DNA of 32,839 nucleotides, from assembly GCA_022842905.1 (NCBI GenBank), contig JALHOS010000035.1, positions 1-32,839 on the forward strand. Reading direction: 5' to 3'. Numbering within the stretch: position 1 is the stretch's first letter; each line of letters starts with the position of its first letter. The notes beneath the pieces are model-generated. The model was not told where the DNA came from, searched no databases, and saw nothing but the letters and a program-made list of their open reading frames with translations. The translations under genes and the position numbers were made by a program. This document shows, piece after piece, positions 7,201 through 14,089 of the stretch. The DNA comes from Myxococcaceae bacterium. GTDB lineage: Bacteria; Myxococcota; Myxococcia; Myxococcales; Myxococcaceae.

Positions 7201-10200
7201 CGTCGATCTTCCCGTCGCAGTCGTCGTCGATGCCGTTGCACGTCTCGGCGATGGGGCCGATCTCACCCGCGCAGGTGCCCGCCGGCATGCCGTTCATGCA
7301 GACGGCCATGCCCGGCCGGCAGCGCCCGACACCCGGGCGACCGGCGTCCGACGTGAAGCACGCGGTGTTGGTGCCGTCGACGGTGTTGTCGCAGTTGTTG
7401 TCGACGCCGTCGCACACCTCGAGCGCGCCGGGCCGCACCCGCGCGCCGCCGTCGGGGTCGTCGTTGCAGTCACCCTGGCAGGACTTGGTGCCGTCCATGT
7501 CGCGGTCGAACGGGCCGTCGTCCACCGTGCCGTCGCAGTCGTCGTCCAGCGAATTGCAGAGCTGCTCGTCCGCGGTCGGCAGGTTGGTCGGCAGCACCTG
7601 GCCGGCGCAGGGGCCCCACTGCGCCATGGCGCCGTTGGCGACGCACATCTGCGTGCCGGAGCGGCAGGCGCCCTTGGGTACACACTGCGGTCCCGGGCAG
7701 GTGCCGGTGAACGTGTCCGGCGTGACGTTGGGGCCGGCGAAGCAGGTGCGGGCCATGACGTCGTCGAGCCGGCCGTCGCAGTTCTGATCGACGTCGTCGC
7801 ACAGCTCCACCGCGCCGGGGCGCACCGTGGCGTCGTTGTCGTTGCAGTCGCAGGCCGTGGCCAGCCCACAGGCCATGCAGCTGCGCGAGCCGTCGCCGTC
7901 CACGTCGAAGCCTTCGTCCGTCTGGCCGTCGCAGTCGTCGTCGCGCGTGTTGCAGGTCTCGGTGCTGGGGACGACTTCGTTGAGGCACATGCCCCAGGCC
8001 GCCGGTACGGGCATGCCGTTCGGCGAGATCGCGCTGCAGACCTGGGTGCCCTGCACGCAGACCCCCCGGCCTGCGGTGCCCGTCGGCCCCGAATAGCAGT
8101 TCTGGCTGATCTTCCCGCCGGGGCCCGACCCTTCGTCGACGCTGCCGTTGCAGTTGTCGTCGACGCCGTTGCACCCTTCCTGGCGGTTGGGGCGAATGGT
8201 GGCGTTCATGTCGTTGCAGTCGCACAGGCCCGCATCGAGGGCGCCGCAGCTGCCGCAGGCGCGCACGCTGTCCATGTCGACGTCGACGATGACGCCGTTG
8301 TCCACCTGGCCGTTGCAGTCGTTGTCCAGGTTGTCGCAGACCTCGGCCGACGGGAGCACCTGAGGGCCCGCGTCCGCCGCCGAGCCACACGGGTTCCAGC
8401 CGCCGGCGCCGTCGCAGGTCTGAGCGCTGGCGCGGCAGACGCCGCGAGGGAAGCAGTTGGTCCCCGGGCAGGTGCCGGAGAACGTGCCCGCGCCTCCTTC
8501 GAAGCAGCGCCGCACCGCCACGTCGTCGTCCACCACGCCGTCGCAGTCGTCGTCCTGGTTGTTGCAGGCTTCGACGACGCTGCCCGGAGCCGTGTTCGGC
8601 TGGCACACCAGGCCGCCAGCGTCGGGCAGGCAGCGCTCGGTCCCCATGGCGCAGATGCCGGGCAGGCCCGTGCCGCACATGGCGCCGGCGATCCCGTCGT
8701 CGACGACGGTGTCGCAGTCGTTGTCCAGGCCGTCGCACATCTCCGCGGAAGGGAAGATCTGCCCCGGCGTCGACAGATCGCACGTGGGGAACGCGCCCAT
8801 GCTGCAAGCCTGGCTCACGCCACGACAGACGCCGCGGTTGTGCGCCCCGGCGTCCGACGCGTAGCAGATGCGGTTGACGTTCTCGTCGGTGCTGCCGTTG
8901 CAGTTGTCGTCCACGTTGTTGCACGTCTCGGCCACCGGCCCCTGGTTGCGCACACAGCGCAGACCCCAGCCGCCGTCGGCCACCACGTTGTTGCAGCGCA
9001 CGGCGCCGGGGGCGCAGCGGCCCGGCTCGGTGGTGGTGCACATGTCTCCGAGCGTGGGAATGAGGTTGTCGACGGTGCCGTCGCAGTTGTCGTCGAGGCC
9101 GTTGCAGACCTCGGTCTGCGCCGCGGCGGGCATGCAGCTGCCCACGCCGCTCGTGCAGACCTGCGTGCCGTTGCGGCAAATGCCCTGCGCGCCGGTGGCC
9201 GTGCAGGCGCCGCCGTTGAGCCCTTCGTCGGTGGAGCCGTTGCAGTTGTCGTCCAGGTTGTTGCACGTCTCGGTGCGCGGGGCGCTCGTGCGCGTACAGC
9301 GAATGCCCCAGCCTCCGTCGGCCGGAATGTTGGCGCACACCTGGGTGCCCGCCGCGCAGATGCCCTGCTCGCCCGTCGAGCAGCTGGCGCCGGTGCCGAG
9401 CATGTTGTCGGCGGTGCCGTCGCAGTTGTCGTCGAGGCCGTTGCACGTCTCGGTCTGCGCGGCGGCGGGGGTACAGCTGAGCATGACGCCGTTACACGCC
9501 GACGTGCCGTTCCGGCAGATGCCCTGGGCGGTCGTCGCCGTGCAGGCGTTGCCCGTCAGCCCTTCGTCGGTGCTGCCGTTGCAGTTGTCGTCGCGGTTGT
9601 TGCAGGTCTCGGTGCTGGGCATGACCGTCTGGGTGCAGACCAGCCCGCCGTTGGTGCAGACGAAGGCGCCCGTCGCGCAGACGCCCTGTTGTCCGGGCAC
9701 CGGGCACATGGCCCCGCCGTCGGGGTTCCCGTTGTCGCGCACGCCGTTGCAGTCGTCGTCGACGTTGTTGCAGGCCTCGGGCAGCGGGAGCACCTGGCCC
9801 ATGCAGGCGCCGAACACGCCCGCGGCGCAGGCCTGCGTTCCCCCGCGGCAGATGCCGGCGTCCATGGTGCCGTTCGGGCCGGTGTAGCAGCCGCGCGTCA
9901 CGCTCTCGTCCGTCTGCATGTTGCAGTTGTCGTCCTGGTTGTTGCAGGTCTCCGCGCTCGGGAGCACCTGCGTCATGCAGCTGGTCCCGGAAGGGCAGCT
10001 CCCGCAGGTCGACCAGGCCGCGACGCCGCTGCCCACGGTGGCCGTGCAGGCCTGCTCGCCGCCGCGGCACACGCCGACGCCCTGCGTGCCGCCCGGGCCG
10101 GTGTAGCAGGCGCGCTTGAGCTTGCCGGCGCCGCTGCCTTCGTCGATCTGGTTGCCGTTGTCGCAGTTGTTGTTGCGCCCGTCGCAGATCTCCGGCGCGC

Positions 10201-10453
10201 CAGGCTTCGACAGGTACCCGACACGCTGACCGCACTCACACCCGAAAGCGTACGGCCCGCCGGCTGGATCGCAGTTGGGCATGGCGGGACACAGCGCGCC
10301 GTCGTCGTTGCAGTCACCCTGGTTGACGCGGACGCCGTCCAGGTCGCAGTCGTTCTCACCGGTCGGGTCCGGCTGGTTGCACACCGCGAGGGCGGCGGAC
10401 GGGAAAAGCCCGACAGCGACGACGACGAGGATCCGAAGCAAGCGCGCGCGCAT
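4205..10453 (-). CDS. giant MopE-like repeat protein with internal MYXO-CTERM signal fused to a vWA lipoprotein
   Basis: This is one open frame of 2082 residues. The ATG at 10453 is chosen because it is followed by a signal peptide (MRARLLRILVVVAVG..ALA) and overlaps the previous stop as TAATG. Residues about 25-1480 carry about 25 copies of C[ND]xxD[DN]xC[DN]GxxDE. The first part alternates them with Cys-rich GICRGGTQAC-type segments. The later part has the DxDGD..C.GDCND.nP..EVCDG layout of MopE-like putative metal-binding repeats. A Gly/Asp-rich linker leads to a MYXO-CTERM signal: Thr-Gly-Cys-Gly-Cys, a hydrophobic helix and Arg-rich end, about 1521-1551. A lipobox LTAC (Cys1564) follows directly, then a lipoprotein body with a vWA domain: MIDAS DSSGSM near 4955 and SDEEN near 4650. 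Secretion and surface attachment are expected. The join may be a gene fusion or an indel, and as two genes the split would lie near 5809. Confidence 0.85.
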   Translation of the reverse strand: MRARLLRILVVVAVGLFPSAALAVCNQPDPTGENDCDLDGVRVNQGDCNDDGALCPAMPNCDPAGGPYAFGCECGQRVGYLSKPGAPEICDGRNNNCDNGNQIDEGSGAGKLKRACYTGPGGTQGVGVCRGGEQACTATVGSGVAAWSTCGSCPSGTSCMTQVLPSAETCNNQDDNCNMQTDESVTRGCYTGPNGTMDAGICRGGTQACAAGVFGACMGQVLPLPEACNNVDDDCNGVRDNGNPDGGAMCPVPGQQGVCATGAFVCTNGGLVCTQTVMPSTETCNNRDDNCNGSTDEGLTGNACTATTAQGICRNGTSACNGVMLSCTPAAAQTETCNGLDDNCDGTADNMLGTGASCSTGEQGICAAGTQVCANIPADGGWGIRCTRTSAPRTETCNNLDDNCNGSTDEGLNGGACTATGAQGICRNGTQVCTSGVGSCMPAAAQTEVCNGLDDNCDGTVDNLIPTLGDMCTTTEPGRCAPGAVRCNNVVADGGWGLRCVRNQGPVAETCNNVDDNCNGSTDENVNRICYASDAGAHNRGVCRGVSQACSMGAFPTCDLSTPGQIFPSAEMCDGLDNDCDTVVDDGIAGAMCGTGLPGICAMGTERCLPDAGGLVCQPNTAPGSVVEACNNQDDDCDGVVDDDVAVRRCFEGGAGTFSGTCPGTNCFPRGVCRASAQTCDGAGGWNPCGSAADAGPQVLPSAEVCDNLDNDCNGQVDNGVIVDVDMDSVRACGSCGALDAGLCDCNDMNATIRPNRQEGCNGVDDNCNGSVDEGSGPGGKISQNCYSGPTGTAGRGVCVQGTQVCSAISPNGMPVPAAWGMCLNEVVPSTETCNTRDDDCDGQTDEGFDVDGDGSRSCMACGLATACDCNDNDATVRPGAVELCDDVDQNCDGRLDDVMARTCFAGPNVTPDTFTGTCPGPQCVPKGACRSGTQMCVANGAMAQWGPCAGQVLPTNLPTADEQLCNSLDDDCDGTVDDGPFDRDMDGTKSCQGDCNDDPDGGARVRPGALEVCDGVDNNCDNTVDGTNTACFTSDAGRPGVGRCRPGMAVCMNGMPAGTCAGEIGPIAETCNGIDDDCDGKIDEDFDADMDGVATCAGDCNDMDPFNKPDGGEICDCRDNDCDGTADEGNACEGAPCHDFDSDGYTNCQGDCNDRVASIGPFRSEAVGNGVDDDCDGAIDENTDEDGDGVTTAQGDCDDRFAAIRPNAVEVCDGFDNNCNGRVDEGFDTDNDFATTCGGDCDDANPNKSPFRREVCGNMLDDNCDGRVDEDSDADGDGVTTCQNDCNDFNASVHPATASVPVSPEVCDGQDNDCNGRVDEGFDVDGDFFATCFGDCNDTNPNVNPRRSELVGNMIDDDCDGQVDEGGTDSDGDGFSPICGDCNDRDRSVNPRATEVCDRVDNNCDAYVDSAPGRFDLCAVCFDADGDGQTNCDGDCNDADRDVYRGAAEVCDGKDNDCDTEADLDPVTGRRICVFDGGVDGGGVDDGGTGPMVDGGELPGEDGGVVLEDGGVGGRPVVVTGCGCGPSGGGGLALLAALGLLWGARRRKKAGAALLLALSLTACPSAISIPLPGEGDGGEVGGDGGPGLEDGGSADGGFVPPVASWPCPGLSPVEMVGVTVPGTASLFASSRRYAVTRNEPAQLLLLDDAQADVAAFLAVRPVPMDVDPLMDSALTTVAAREVAALSALQGSPLVRDRFERFSRVFQNDRGAKTYSAAMTLELSGPTNAFALRNRLVTALSGRTADQLGTLPLVPGARVEDRVVVYLLFRLTQTQLFVGAAVTPLSKFRQNQPALSDLTNGSHLSGEGATFTYACESRSAPALKTDFIFVVDSSGSMREEQAALSDAAEGLFDAFAQAGLDFRIGVITTDSDVLRGTGFTSDLNQFKSDVRVGINGNSFEMGIEFGLRAILRSRMASTAPAFKLRDDAGLVVVFVSDEENAGLRPLAGYAQEYVREEAVAFAIVGPRPLGCQRVGRGSAVAGTEYIDLATLTGGSSGSICNPNLTEVIEEVLFGALGASSGSELMRRPVSGSLAVRTTMQLVRARSSGFDYDPRGNTILFFGALPATGSMFDAAYAYFQYIQ
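5762..5893 (-). other. MYXO-CTERM sorting signal directly followed by a lipoprotein signal sequence
   Basis: Reading on the minus strand, Thr-Gly-Cys-Gly-Cys (5893-5879) is followed by a Gly-rich turn, a hydrophobic helix (LALLAALGLL) and ARRRKK (ending at 5804). That is the complete tripartite C-terminal signal. With no stop codon the frame runs into AGAALLLALSLTAC, the hydrophobic core and lipobox of a lipoprotein signal peptide, with Cys at 5764-5762. No ATG or GTG in frame separates them. Only a TTG inside the hydrophobic helix is available. Confidence 0.8.
6040..10360 (-). repeat. about 25 tandem MopE-like Cys/Asp repeats
   Basis: Within the giant gene, a short motif of the form CDGxDNDCDGxVDE recurs about 25 times by my count. 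Spacing is about 55-65 residues in the N-terminal half and about 40-45 in the second half. In two of the later copies the first Cys is replaced (VGNGVDDDCDG and VGNMIDDDCDG). At DNA level this gives recurring GTCGTCGCAGTTGTTGTCG-like strings on the plus strand. Such acidic loops resemble calcium-binding repeats, and related MopE repeats are annotated as putative metal-binding. Confidence 0.9.
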
Positions 10454-11871
10454 TAGAAGAACACTCCCAGCTCGAGGCCGACGAAGGTGCGGGTATCGAC
10501 GAGGCTGGCGACCTCGTTGGCGGCGACGAGCCGAGACACTCGGACCCCGGCTCGCCCAAAGAACACGGACACTGGCTTGAGCTCGGCCCACAGCTCGCCA
10601 GAAAGGCTGAAGCCGGGGGTCAGGCCCGGCGCGCTCAACAGAAAGCGCGGCCCCACGCTGCCTTCGAGCGCGAGCTTTCCGGGGACGATCGGCTGGCGCA
10701 CCCGGAGCTGCGCGTCGATGCCGCGCAAGCTCGTCGACGGGAGCGGCAGGCTGCACGCGAAGACGGTGCTCTCCTGCGAGAAGCCACCGCCCACGCCGAT
10801 CCACGGCGCGTGGGGCTTGGGGGCGACCTGAAATCGGTACGTGCCGCGCACCATGAGGTCGTCGTCCGTCATCTGGCAGACGGTGCCGACGCCGGGGCCT
10901 TCGGTCACCTTCGCCTGGACGATCGCCCGGCGGTAATGCACGTCGACCTGCAGGTCGCCGAAGCGGCTCTTCGCGGTCTTGTCGAACCACTGAAACGGCT
11001 GGAGGTTGGCGTACACGGCGAGGCCCGTCGTGGGCGTGTTCCGGAGCTCCGCGAGGCGGCCCGCGTTGTCACCTCCGACCTCGAGGCCACGAAAGGTGAC
11101 GCCCGGACCGACGGCGATCGCGACGCGCGTGCGGTCGGGGTCCGCCTTGAACGCCTTGCGCTCGGCTTCGGCCCTGCGCTTGAGCCGCGCGGCTTCATCG
11201 GGGTCGACGAAGTCGTCGGCCTTCGTTTCGGGCGGTGGCGGCGTCTTGGGCAGCTCGGCGAGGCGCGCGGCTTCCGCGGCGGCGTTCGCCTTGGCCCGCG
11301 CGTCGGCGACGGCGATGAGCTGCTTGGCGACGAAGCCCGCCACGTCGTCGGCGTTCTTCTGGGAAATGGCGGCGGCGTTCGTCACGTAGCTGGGCTCACC
11401 GGCCTGGTTGCCCTGCGCGTCGTAGAGCGTGCCCACCAGCGCCCCCGTTCGGTTGAATTCGAACGTGACGAGCCACGCGACGTTGGTCGCCTGCGCGAGC
11501 TTCTCGCGCCCAGCTTGGGTGCGCAGCGTCGCCGGCGTCGCCCCAGCCTTGGCGACGGCGCCGAAGGCCGCCTCGGCGGGGATCACCTTGCCTTCGAGCT
11601 CTTTGGAGAACGCCGCGACCAGTCGCTGGTGCGCCGCCGCGTCGAACTTCTCGACGGTCTTGGCGGTGTTGAGGCCGGCGAAGGCTCCGCCCTGCTTCGT
11701 CGTCACCTTGACGATCGGCGGCACCACCAGCAGCGACTGCACGGCCGAGGTCTCGGACAGGTCGAGCCCCGTCGAGGCCACGCCCGCATCGGCGGCGCTC
11801 GGGCCGGCAGCGACCACGGAGGACAGCAGCGCAGTGGACAGCAGCGCAGTGCACAGCAGCGAACGAATCAC
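10453..11871 (-). CDS. predicted secreted/outer-membrane beta-barrel protein, function unknown
   Basis: This protein has 472 residues if started at GTG 11871. That start has a GAGGGAG Shine-Dalgarno about 6 bases upstream and is followed at once by a signal peptide (MIRSLLCTALLSTALLSSVVAAG). The longer frame upstream lacks such features. Residues about 35-185 form an uncharacterised periplasmic domain (segments LLVVPPIVKVTTKQGG and WLVTFEFNRTGALVGTLYD). A charged Ala/Glu/Lys helix with a Pro-rich break (about 190-245) follows. From about 248 to the end, alternating amphipathic strands finish in GVFF, the aromatic C-terminus typical of outer-membrane barrels. The stop overlaps the start of the giant repeat gene (TAATG), so the two are probably translated together and may act together at the cell surface. 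I do not recognise a named family. Confidence 0.7.
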   Translation of the reverse strand: MIRSLLCTALLSTALLSSVVAAGPSAADAGVASTGLDLSETSAVQSLLVVPPIVKVTTKQGGAFAGLNTAKTVEKFDAAAHQRLVAAFSKELEGKVIPAEAAFGAVAKAGATPATLRTQAGREKLAQATNVAWLVTFEFNRTGALVGTLYDAQGNQAGEPSYVTNAAAISQKNADDVAGFVAKQLIAVADARAKANAAAEAARLAELPKTPPPPETKADDFVDPDEAARLKRRAEAERKAFKADPDRTRVAIAVGPGVTFRGLEVGGDNAGRLAELRNTPTTGLAVYANLQPFQWFDKTAKSRFGDLQVDVHYRRAIVQAKVTEGPGVGTVCQMTDDDLMVRGTYRFQVAPKPHAPWIGVGGGFSQESTVFACSLPLPSTSLRGIDAQLRVRQPIVPGKLALEGSVGPRFLLSAPGLTPGFSLSGELWAELKPVSVFFGRAGVRVSRLVAANEVASLVDTRTFVGLELGVFF

Positions 11872-12016
11872 GATCGACTCCCTCGGACGTACCCTCGCAA
11901 GGCCTGCGACGGAGCAGTCAGTTGCGGGACTGTAGCAACGGACGCGGCCACAAGCCGCCCTGCACGCGCGCACTCAGTCGTACACCGGCGACACGTCACG
12001 AGCGGGTGACGGACCA

Positions 12017-12064
12017 GACGCGGAAGGTCCACGACGCAGAAGGGCCACGACGCGGAGCGCCCAG
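12017..12064. repeat. three 16-base imperfect tandem repeats in an intergenic gap
   Basis: The units are GACGCGGAAGGTCCAC (12017-12032), GACGCAGAAGGGCCAC (12033-12048) and GACGCGGAGCGCCCAG (12049-12064). They sit just downstream of the kinase-like gene, in the 202-base gap before the barrel-protein gene. This gap is the largest intergenic space in the window. Otherwise I see only a possible -10 hexamer (TACAGT, minus strand, near 11930) without a good -35. Confidence 0.8.
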
Positions 12065-12073
12065 ACGCGCGCG

Positions 12074-13501
12074 TCAGGACACCAGGTCGCTGGACAGGAT
12101 CAGATCGCCGCGCACCAGGTACTCCTTGTCCCCGAACGCCTTGTAGAAGTCGTCGAAGACGGCGTCGAAGTCCGGGTAGCGCTGCTCTTTTCGGTCCTGC
12201 GTCATCTTGTCGAAGATGCCGTCGAGCTTGGCGGGGCAGTCCTTGTTGATCTCGCTGGGCAGGGCCGAGCGCCGACCGGGGATCTGCCCGGTCATCATCT
12301 CGTAGAGGAGAATGCCCAGGCCGTACACGTCGCTCGACGGGCCGCTGTCCTTCGCGCGCGCCATGAGCTCGGGCGACATGTACCCCATGCCGCCGGTCCC
12401 GACGAACACCTGCGGCATGCCCTTGCTCTGGTCGACCTCGATGACCCGCGACAGGCCGAAGTCGCCCAGCTTCGCGTTGCCGTAGTGATCGAACAGCACG
12501 TTCTCGGGCTTGATGTTGTGGTGCGTCAGCCCGGAGTGGTGCGCGGCCTTGAGCGCGTAGCCCAGCTGCAGGAACCAGCGAATGGCGGCCTTGACGTCGA
12601 CGCCCTTGCCCTGCCCCGCATCGAGCTTCTCGCGCAGCGAACCCTTCATCAGCTCCATGACGAAGTACGGCCGCGCCACGTCGGTGTTCTGGTCGAGGAT
12701 CTGCACGATGTTCGGGTGGCGCACCTGCGCCTGGGCGCACAGCTCCTTCTTGAGCCGCTTGATGACCTCGCCGCGCTGCAGGAACGAGAAGTACCCGAAG
12801 ATGTCCTTGAGCTCCTTGACGGAGATGTCGAGGCCCAGCGCGTTGTGCTTGCCCTTGAACACGGTGCCCAGCGGCCCCGAGCCGAGCTGGTCGTACTTCA
12901 CGTAGCGCAGGTCCAGGTCCTGGCCCTTGGCCGAGCTCGACGGGGCCTGCTGCGCGACGGCGGTCAACGGCAGCGGCGCGAAGCCCCCGCCCGGCGGCGC
13001 CGGGAAGGTCCCTGAGCCCGACGACTGCGAAGGCTGCTCGTCGGACACCGGCTGCGTCGGCCTGCGACCACGGGACGGGGGTTGCACGGGAGGAGCCTCC
13101 AAAATCAGGTCGGTGGGGGGCAGCTGGCGCTTGGCGGCGGGTTGGGCGGGCGGCGGTGGCGGGCGGTTGGTGGGCTCTTCGCCACCTTCGTCCTCTTCCT
13201 CGCCGTCGGCCTCGGTGATCTGGTCGGCGAAGAACTCCGCCACCTCGGTGGTGAACTTCTCGAGCGCCTCGCCGTCCACCACGCGATCGCCAGCATCGGT
13301 GAGCTTGAGCTGCGCTTCCCGATCCATGGCGATGTAGTGGAACTTGCGCAGGAAGAAGAAGTAGCTGTCGAAGTCCAGCGACACGCTGTTCTCGAGCGCC
13401 GCCTTCACGTCGGCCAGGCGGTTCGACCGCCCCTGCCGAGCGTTGTCCTTGAGGTTCTTGAGAATGAAGAGCGCGTCACCGCTCACTTTGTCGCGTGTCA
13501 T
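12074..13501 (-). CDS. Ser/Thr protein kinase-like protein with degenerate catalytic loop (probable pseudokinase)
   Basis: This is a 475-residue soluble protein. Residues 1-95 form an uncharacterised helical domain. A long Glu-rich then Pro/Ser-rich linker (about 95-195) leads to a protein-kinase fold (about 198-455). Most signature elements are present: glycine loop LGSGPLGTVFKG, the ATP-anchoring Lys229 in ISVKEL, DFG at 347-349 (KLGDFGLSR), APE-like GYMSPEL, and DVYGLGILLYEMMTG. The catalytic loop reads HHNIKPENVLF instead of HRDxKPEN: the HRD Arg is His and the catalytic Asp is Asn329. The codon is AAC, so this is not a translation ambiguity. Phosphotransfer should be strongly impaired while ATP binding may persist. 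No membrane helix is seen. It lies 33 bases downstream of the response regulator gene, suggesting a joint signalling unit. Confidence 0.85.
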   Translation of the reverse strand: MTRDKVSGDALFILKNLKDNARQGRSNRLADVKAALENSVSLDFDSYFFFLRKFHYIAMDREAQLKLTDAGDRVVDGEALEKFTTEVAEFFADQITEADGEEEDEGGEEPTNRPPPPPAQPAAKRQLPPTDLILEAPPVQPPSRGRRPTQPVSDEQPSQSSGSGTFPAPPGGGFAPLPLTAVAQQAPSSSAKGQDLDLRYVKYDQLGSGPLGTVFKGKHNALGLDISVKELKDIFGYFSFLQRGEVIKRLKKELCAQAQVRHPNIVQILDQNTDVARPYFVMELMKGSLREKLDAGQGKGVDVKAAIRWFLQLGYALKAAHHSGLTHHNIKPENVLFDHYGNAKLGDFGLSRVIEVDQSKGMPQVFVGTGGMGYMSPELMARAKDSGPSSDVYGLGILLYEMMTGQIPGRRSALPSEINKDCPAKLDGIFDKMTQDRKEQRYPDFDAVFDDFYKAFGDKEYLVRGDLILSSDLVS

Positions 13502-13534
13502 GTGGTGTTCCGGTCCCGAGGGGAGAACGCAGCG

Positions 13535-13972
13535 CTACGCAATCTTCAGCAACTGCTTCACCGTGTCCATGACTTCCGCGAAGCGCACGGGCTTCTTCAT
13601 GAACATGTTCACGCCCAGCTTCAGGGCCCGCGCCTTGGCGTCTTCGCCGCCGGCGGAGATCGCGACCACCGGCAGCGCGGACAGCGCTCCGTCGGCGCGA
13701 ATGCTCTCGATCAGCTGGAACCCGTCCATGACCGGCATGTAGAGGTCCGTCATGACGAGCGCGAAGGGCTGGCTGCGCAGCATGGTCAGCGCGGCGTGCC
13801 CGTCGGCGGCGAAGTGCACTTCGAGCTGCGAGCTGCCTTTGAGCGTGGTCGCCGCCAGCTTCTTCAGCACGTAGCTGTACATCTCGATGATGTGGGGGTT
13901 GTCCTCGACGATCAGCACGCGCAGCGCCGCCGCCGCCGCACCGCTCGCGTTCTGTGCCTGATCGGGAGCCAC
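13535..13972 (-). CDS. single-domain response regulator (CheY-like receiver)
   Basis: This is a 145-residue receiver domain with no output domain. It has the acidic pocket in LIVEDN, the phospho-acceptor Asp in MTDLYMPVMDG, the switch Ser in AISAGG and the conserved Lys in MKKPV. Between the first strands there is a longer segment than usual (KKLAATTLKGSSQLEVHFAADG). The GTG at 13972 is the first plausible start before the domain. The frame extends further upstream, but that part would overlap the divergent nuoE start and reads as non-coding. No strong Shine-Dalgarno is visible. It precedes the kinase-like gene on the same strand, so co-transcription is likely. Its cognate histidine kinase is not adjacent. 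Confidence 0.88.
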   Translation of the reverse strand: MAPDQAQNASGAAAAALRVLIVEDNPHIIEMYSYVLKKLAATTLKGSSQLEVHFAADGHAALTMLRSQPFALVMTDLYMPVMDGFQLIESIRADGALSALPVVAISAGGEDAKARALKLGVNMFMKKPVRFAEVMDTVKQLLKIA

Positions 13973-14051
13973 GCTTGAGGGTCGATCATGTACGCCACAA
14001 ACAGGGGTTGGGAAAGAACTTGGACGGGCGCGGCTGATCCAACTGTTTTGA

Positions 14052-14080
14052 TTGACGCGGCAGGAGCGGACCTCTACGAA
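14052..14080 (+). promoter_or_regulatory. candidate sigma-70-type promoter for the nuo operon
   Basis: TTGACG (14052-14057) and TACGAA (14075-14080) are separated by exactly 17 bases in the divergent gap between the response regulator and nuoE. The predicted start of transcription (about 14087) is only a few bases before the nuoE ATG at 14090. This agrees with the lack of a nearby Shine-Dalgarno and suggests a leaderless or nearly leaderless mRNA. Confidence 0.45.
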
Positions 14081-14089
14081 CCCGCCGCC

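Noticed and set aside
6000-10340. CRISPR-like array suggested by regularly recurring short strings on the plus strand
   Set aside because: The recurring strings are codon-level echoes of the Asp/Cys protein repeats, vary in spacing and sequence, and lie in one continuous coding frame.
6569-10456. A 1295-codon open frame on the plus strand opposite the MopE-like repeats
   Set aside because: It is a mirror of the repeat periodicity and G/C-rich third positions on the other strand. It encodes a monotonous Val/Ala/Asp/Arg string with no domain or start signal.
10454-10990. N-terminal extension of the giant repeat protein upstream of 10453
   Set aside because: The extra codons lie inside the barrel-protein gene in another frame and encode Arg/Pro-rich sequence. 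A clean signal peptide begins at the ATG at 10453.
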